From Phaeodactylibacter xiamenensis (GTDB taxonomy: Bacteria > Bacteroidota > Bacteroidia > Chitinophagales > Saprospiraceae), in the NCBI RefSeq assembly GCF_000759025.1, contig NZ_JPOS01000016.1, forward strand, positions 1 to 64,000: a stretch of DNA of 64,000 bases. The letters are read 5' to 3'. Both the position numbers and the translations under genes were made by a program. Under the pieces are notes generated by a model, which did not search any database, was not told where the DNA came from, and was given only the letters and a program-made list of their open reading frames with translations. Within the stretch, counting starts at the first letter, position 1; every line of letters starts with the position of its first letter. Below are positions 63,684 through 64,000 of this stretch, in pieces.

Positions 63684-64000
63684 AGTCTCTTATTGTGTAT
63701 ACAACGGTGATGATTACTTTGAGAACCTTGCCAATCGTAATGTAACGAATTTCATCTTTAGATTCAACTGCGTATTGAAGCCTGTTCTCATCTTCGAACA
63801 CACCAGAAGCCTGTTCAAAAGATAAGTTATGCTTTTGCTGGTTCTTTCGGTTTTTATTCTCGTCCCATTCAAACGCCTTCATCTTTTTGGTTTTGGGTAT
63901 TTACTTAAGCCGCATCGGGCGTCTACACATTATCACTTTATGATACCTTTCCATGAAGTGTCCCAATACATCAGATTTGTAAGATATTGAAAAACCAAGA

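Larger units (their letters stand above)
62317..63882 (-). pseudogene. brnT: brnT toxin gene split by an IS element
   Basis: The 5' part (63676-63882, 69 codons) reads MKAFEWDENKNRKNQQ and on to VVYTIRDFAF. The 3' part (62317-62427, 37 codons with stop, plus the target duplication) reads RLISARPARKDERERY to the stop. Joining them at one copy of the target duplication restores one frame of 105 residues. FEWDENKNRKNQQKHNLSFE and the RxISARxAxKxER motif are BrnT hallmarks. The insertion cuts just before the conserved catalytic Arg-rich motif, so the toxin is inactive. The 3' end overlaps the start of the antitoxin gene. Confidence 0.92.

Overview
The window comes from a member of the Bacteroidota, most likely the Saprospirales (Lewinella/Phaeodactylibacter-like). 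The signs are type IX secretion (T9SS) C-terminal sorting domains on three tandem proteins, -7 promoter boxes of the Bacteroidota TAnnTTTG type, A-rich leaders before start codons, a Bacteroidota/Chlamydia-style V-type ATPase operon (E-DUF2764-A-B-D-I-K) and a Frd-like SdhCAB. No tRNA, rRNA or CRISPR array was seen. The genus assignment is inference.

Layout. 1-4.4 kb: three T9SS cargo proteins, the last two a recent tandem duplication with a 601-bp identical block and identical hairpin terminators. 4.7-13.4 kb: a seven-gene operon for a MacAB/TolC-like tripartite exporter (adaptor, outer-membrane channel, ATPase, two FtsX-type permeases) followed by its own NtrC-family regulator and histidine kinase, all behind a near-consensus sigma-54 promoter at 4681-4697. 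13.6-24.4 kb: sdhCAB followed 23 bp later by the V-ATPase operon, whose rotor subunit K carries the residues that bind Na+ in the Enterococcus hirae enzyme. 24.4-42.1 kb: mostly housekeeping and envelope genes (Crp/Fnr regulator, Uma2 protein, O6-alkylguanine repair protein, methyltransferase, sorbosone-dehydrogenase-like lipoprotein, double-OmpA protein, TetR regulator with two palindromic operators, prfC, Na+/H+ antiporter, CBS protein, glucosaminidase, MATE exporter, phosphate permease, Aat).

42-64 kb is more plastic. It holds two Rpn-family nuclease paralogues plus a fragment of a third, a DUF433/DUF5615 toxin-antitoxin pair, a large Asp-box propeller protein, an HxlR-controlled NTF2-like lipoprotein, hchA followed by a 5'-truncated SDR gene and an AraC regulator, and a run of minus-strand genes (propeller lipoprotein, S41 protease, alpha/beta hydrolase, two GNATs). 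At least three different palindromic or MITE-like repeats lie between them. At the right edge a complete 1240-bp IS4-type element with 20-bp inverted repeats and an 8-bp target duplication sits inside a brnT toxin gene. Removing it restores a 105-residue BrnT that overlaps an intact brnA-like antitoxin gene.

The most informative observations are the self-contained sigma-54 exporter operon, the precise IS disruption of brnT, the mosaic repeat that carries a different hairpin insert in each copy, and the operator arrays beside the HxlR and TetR genes. I found no clearly new multi-gene system. All functional calls are from reading sequence and family knowledge, without database searches.
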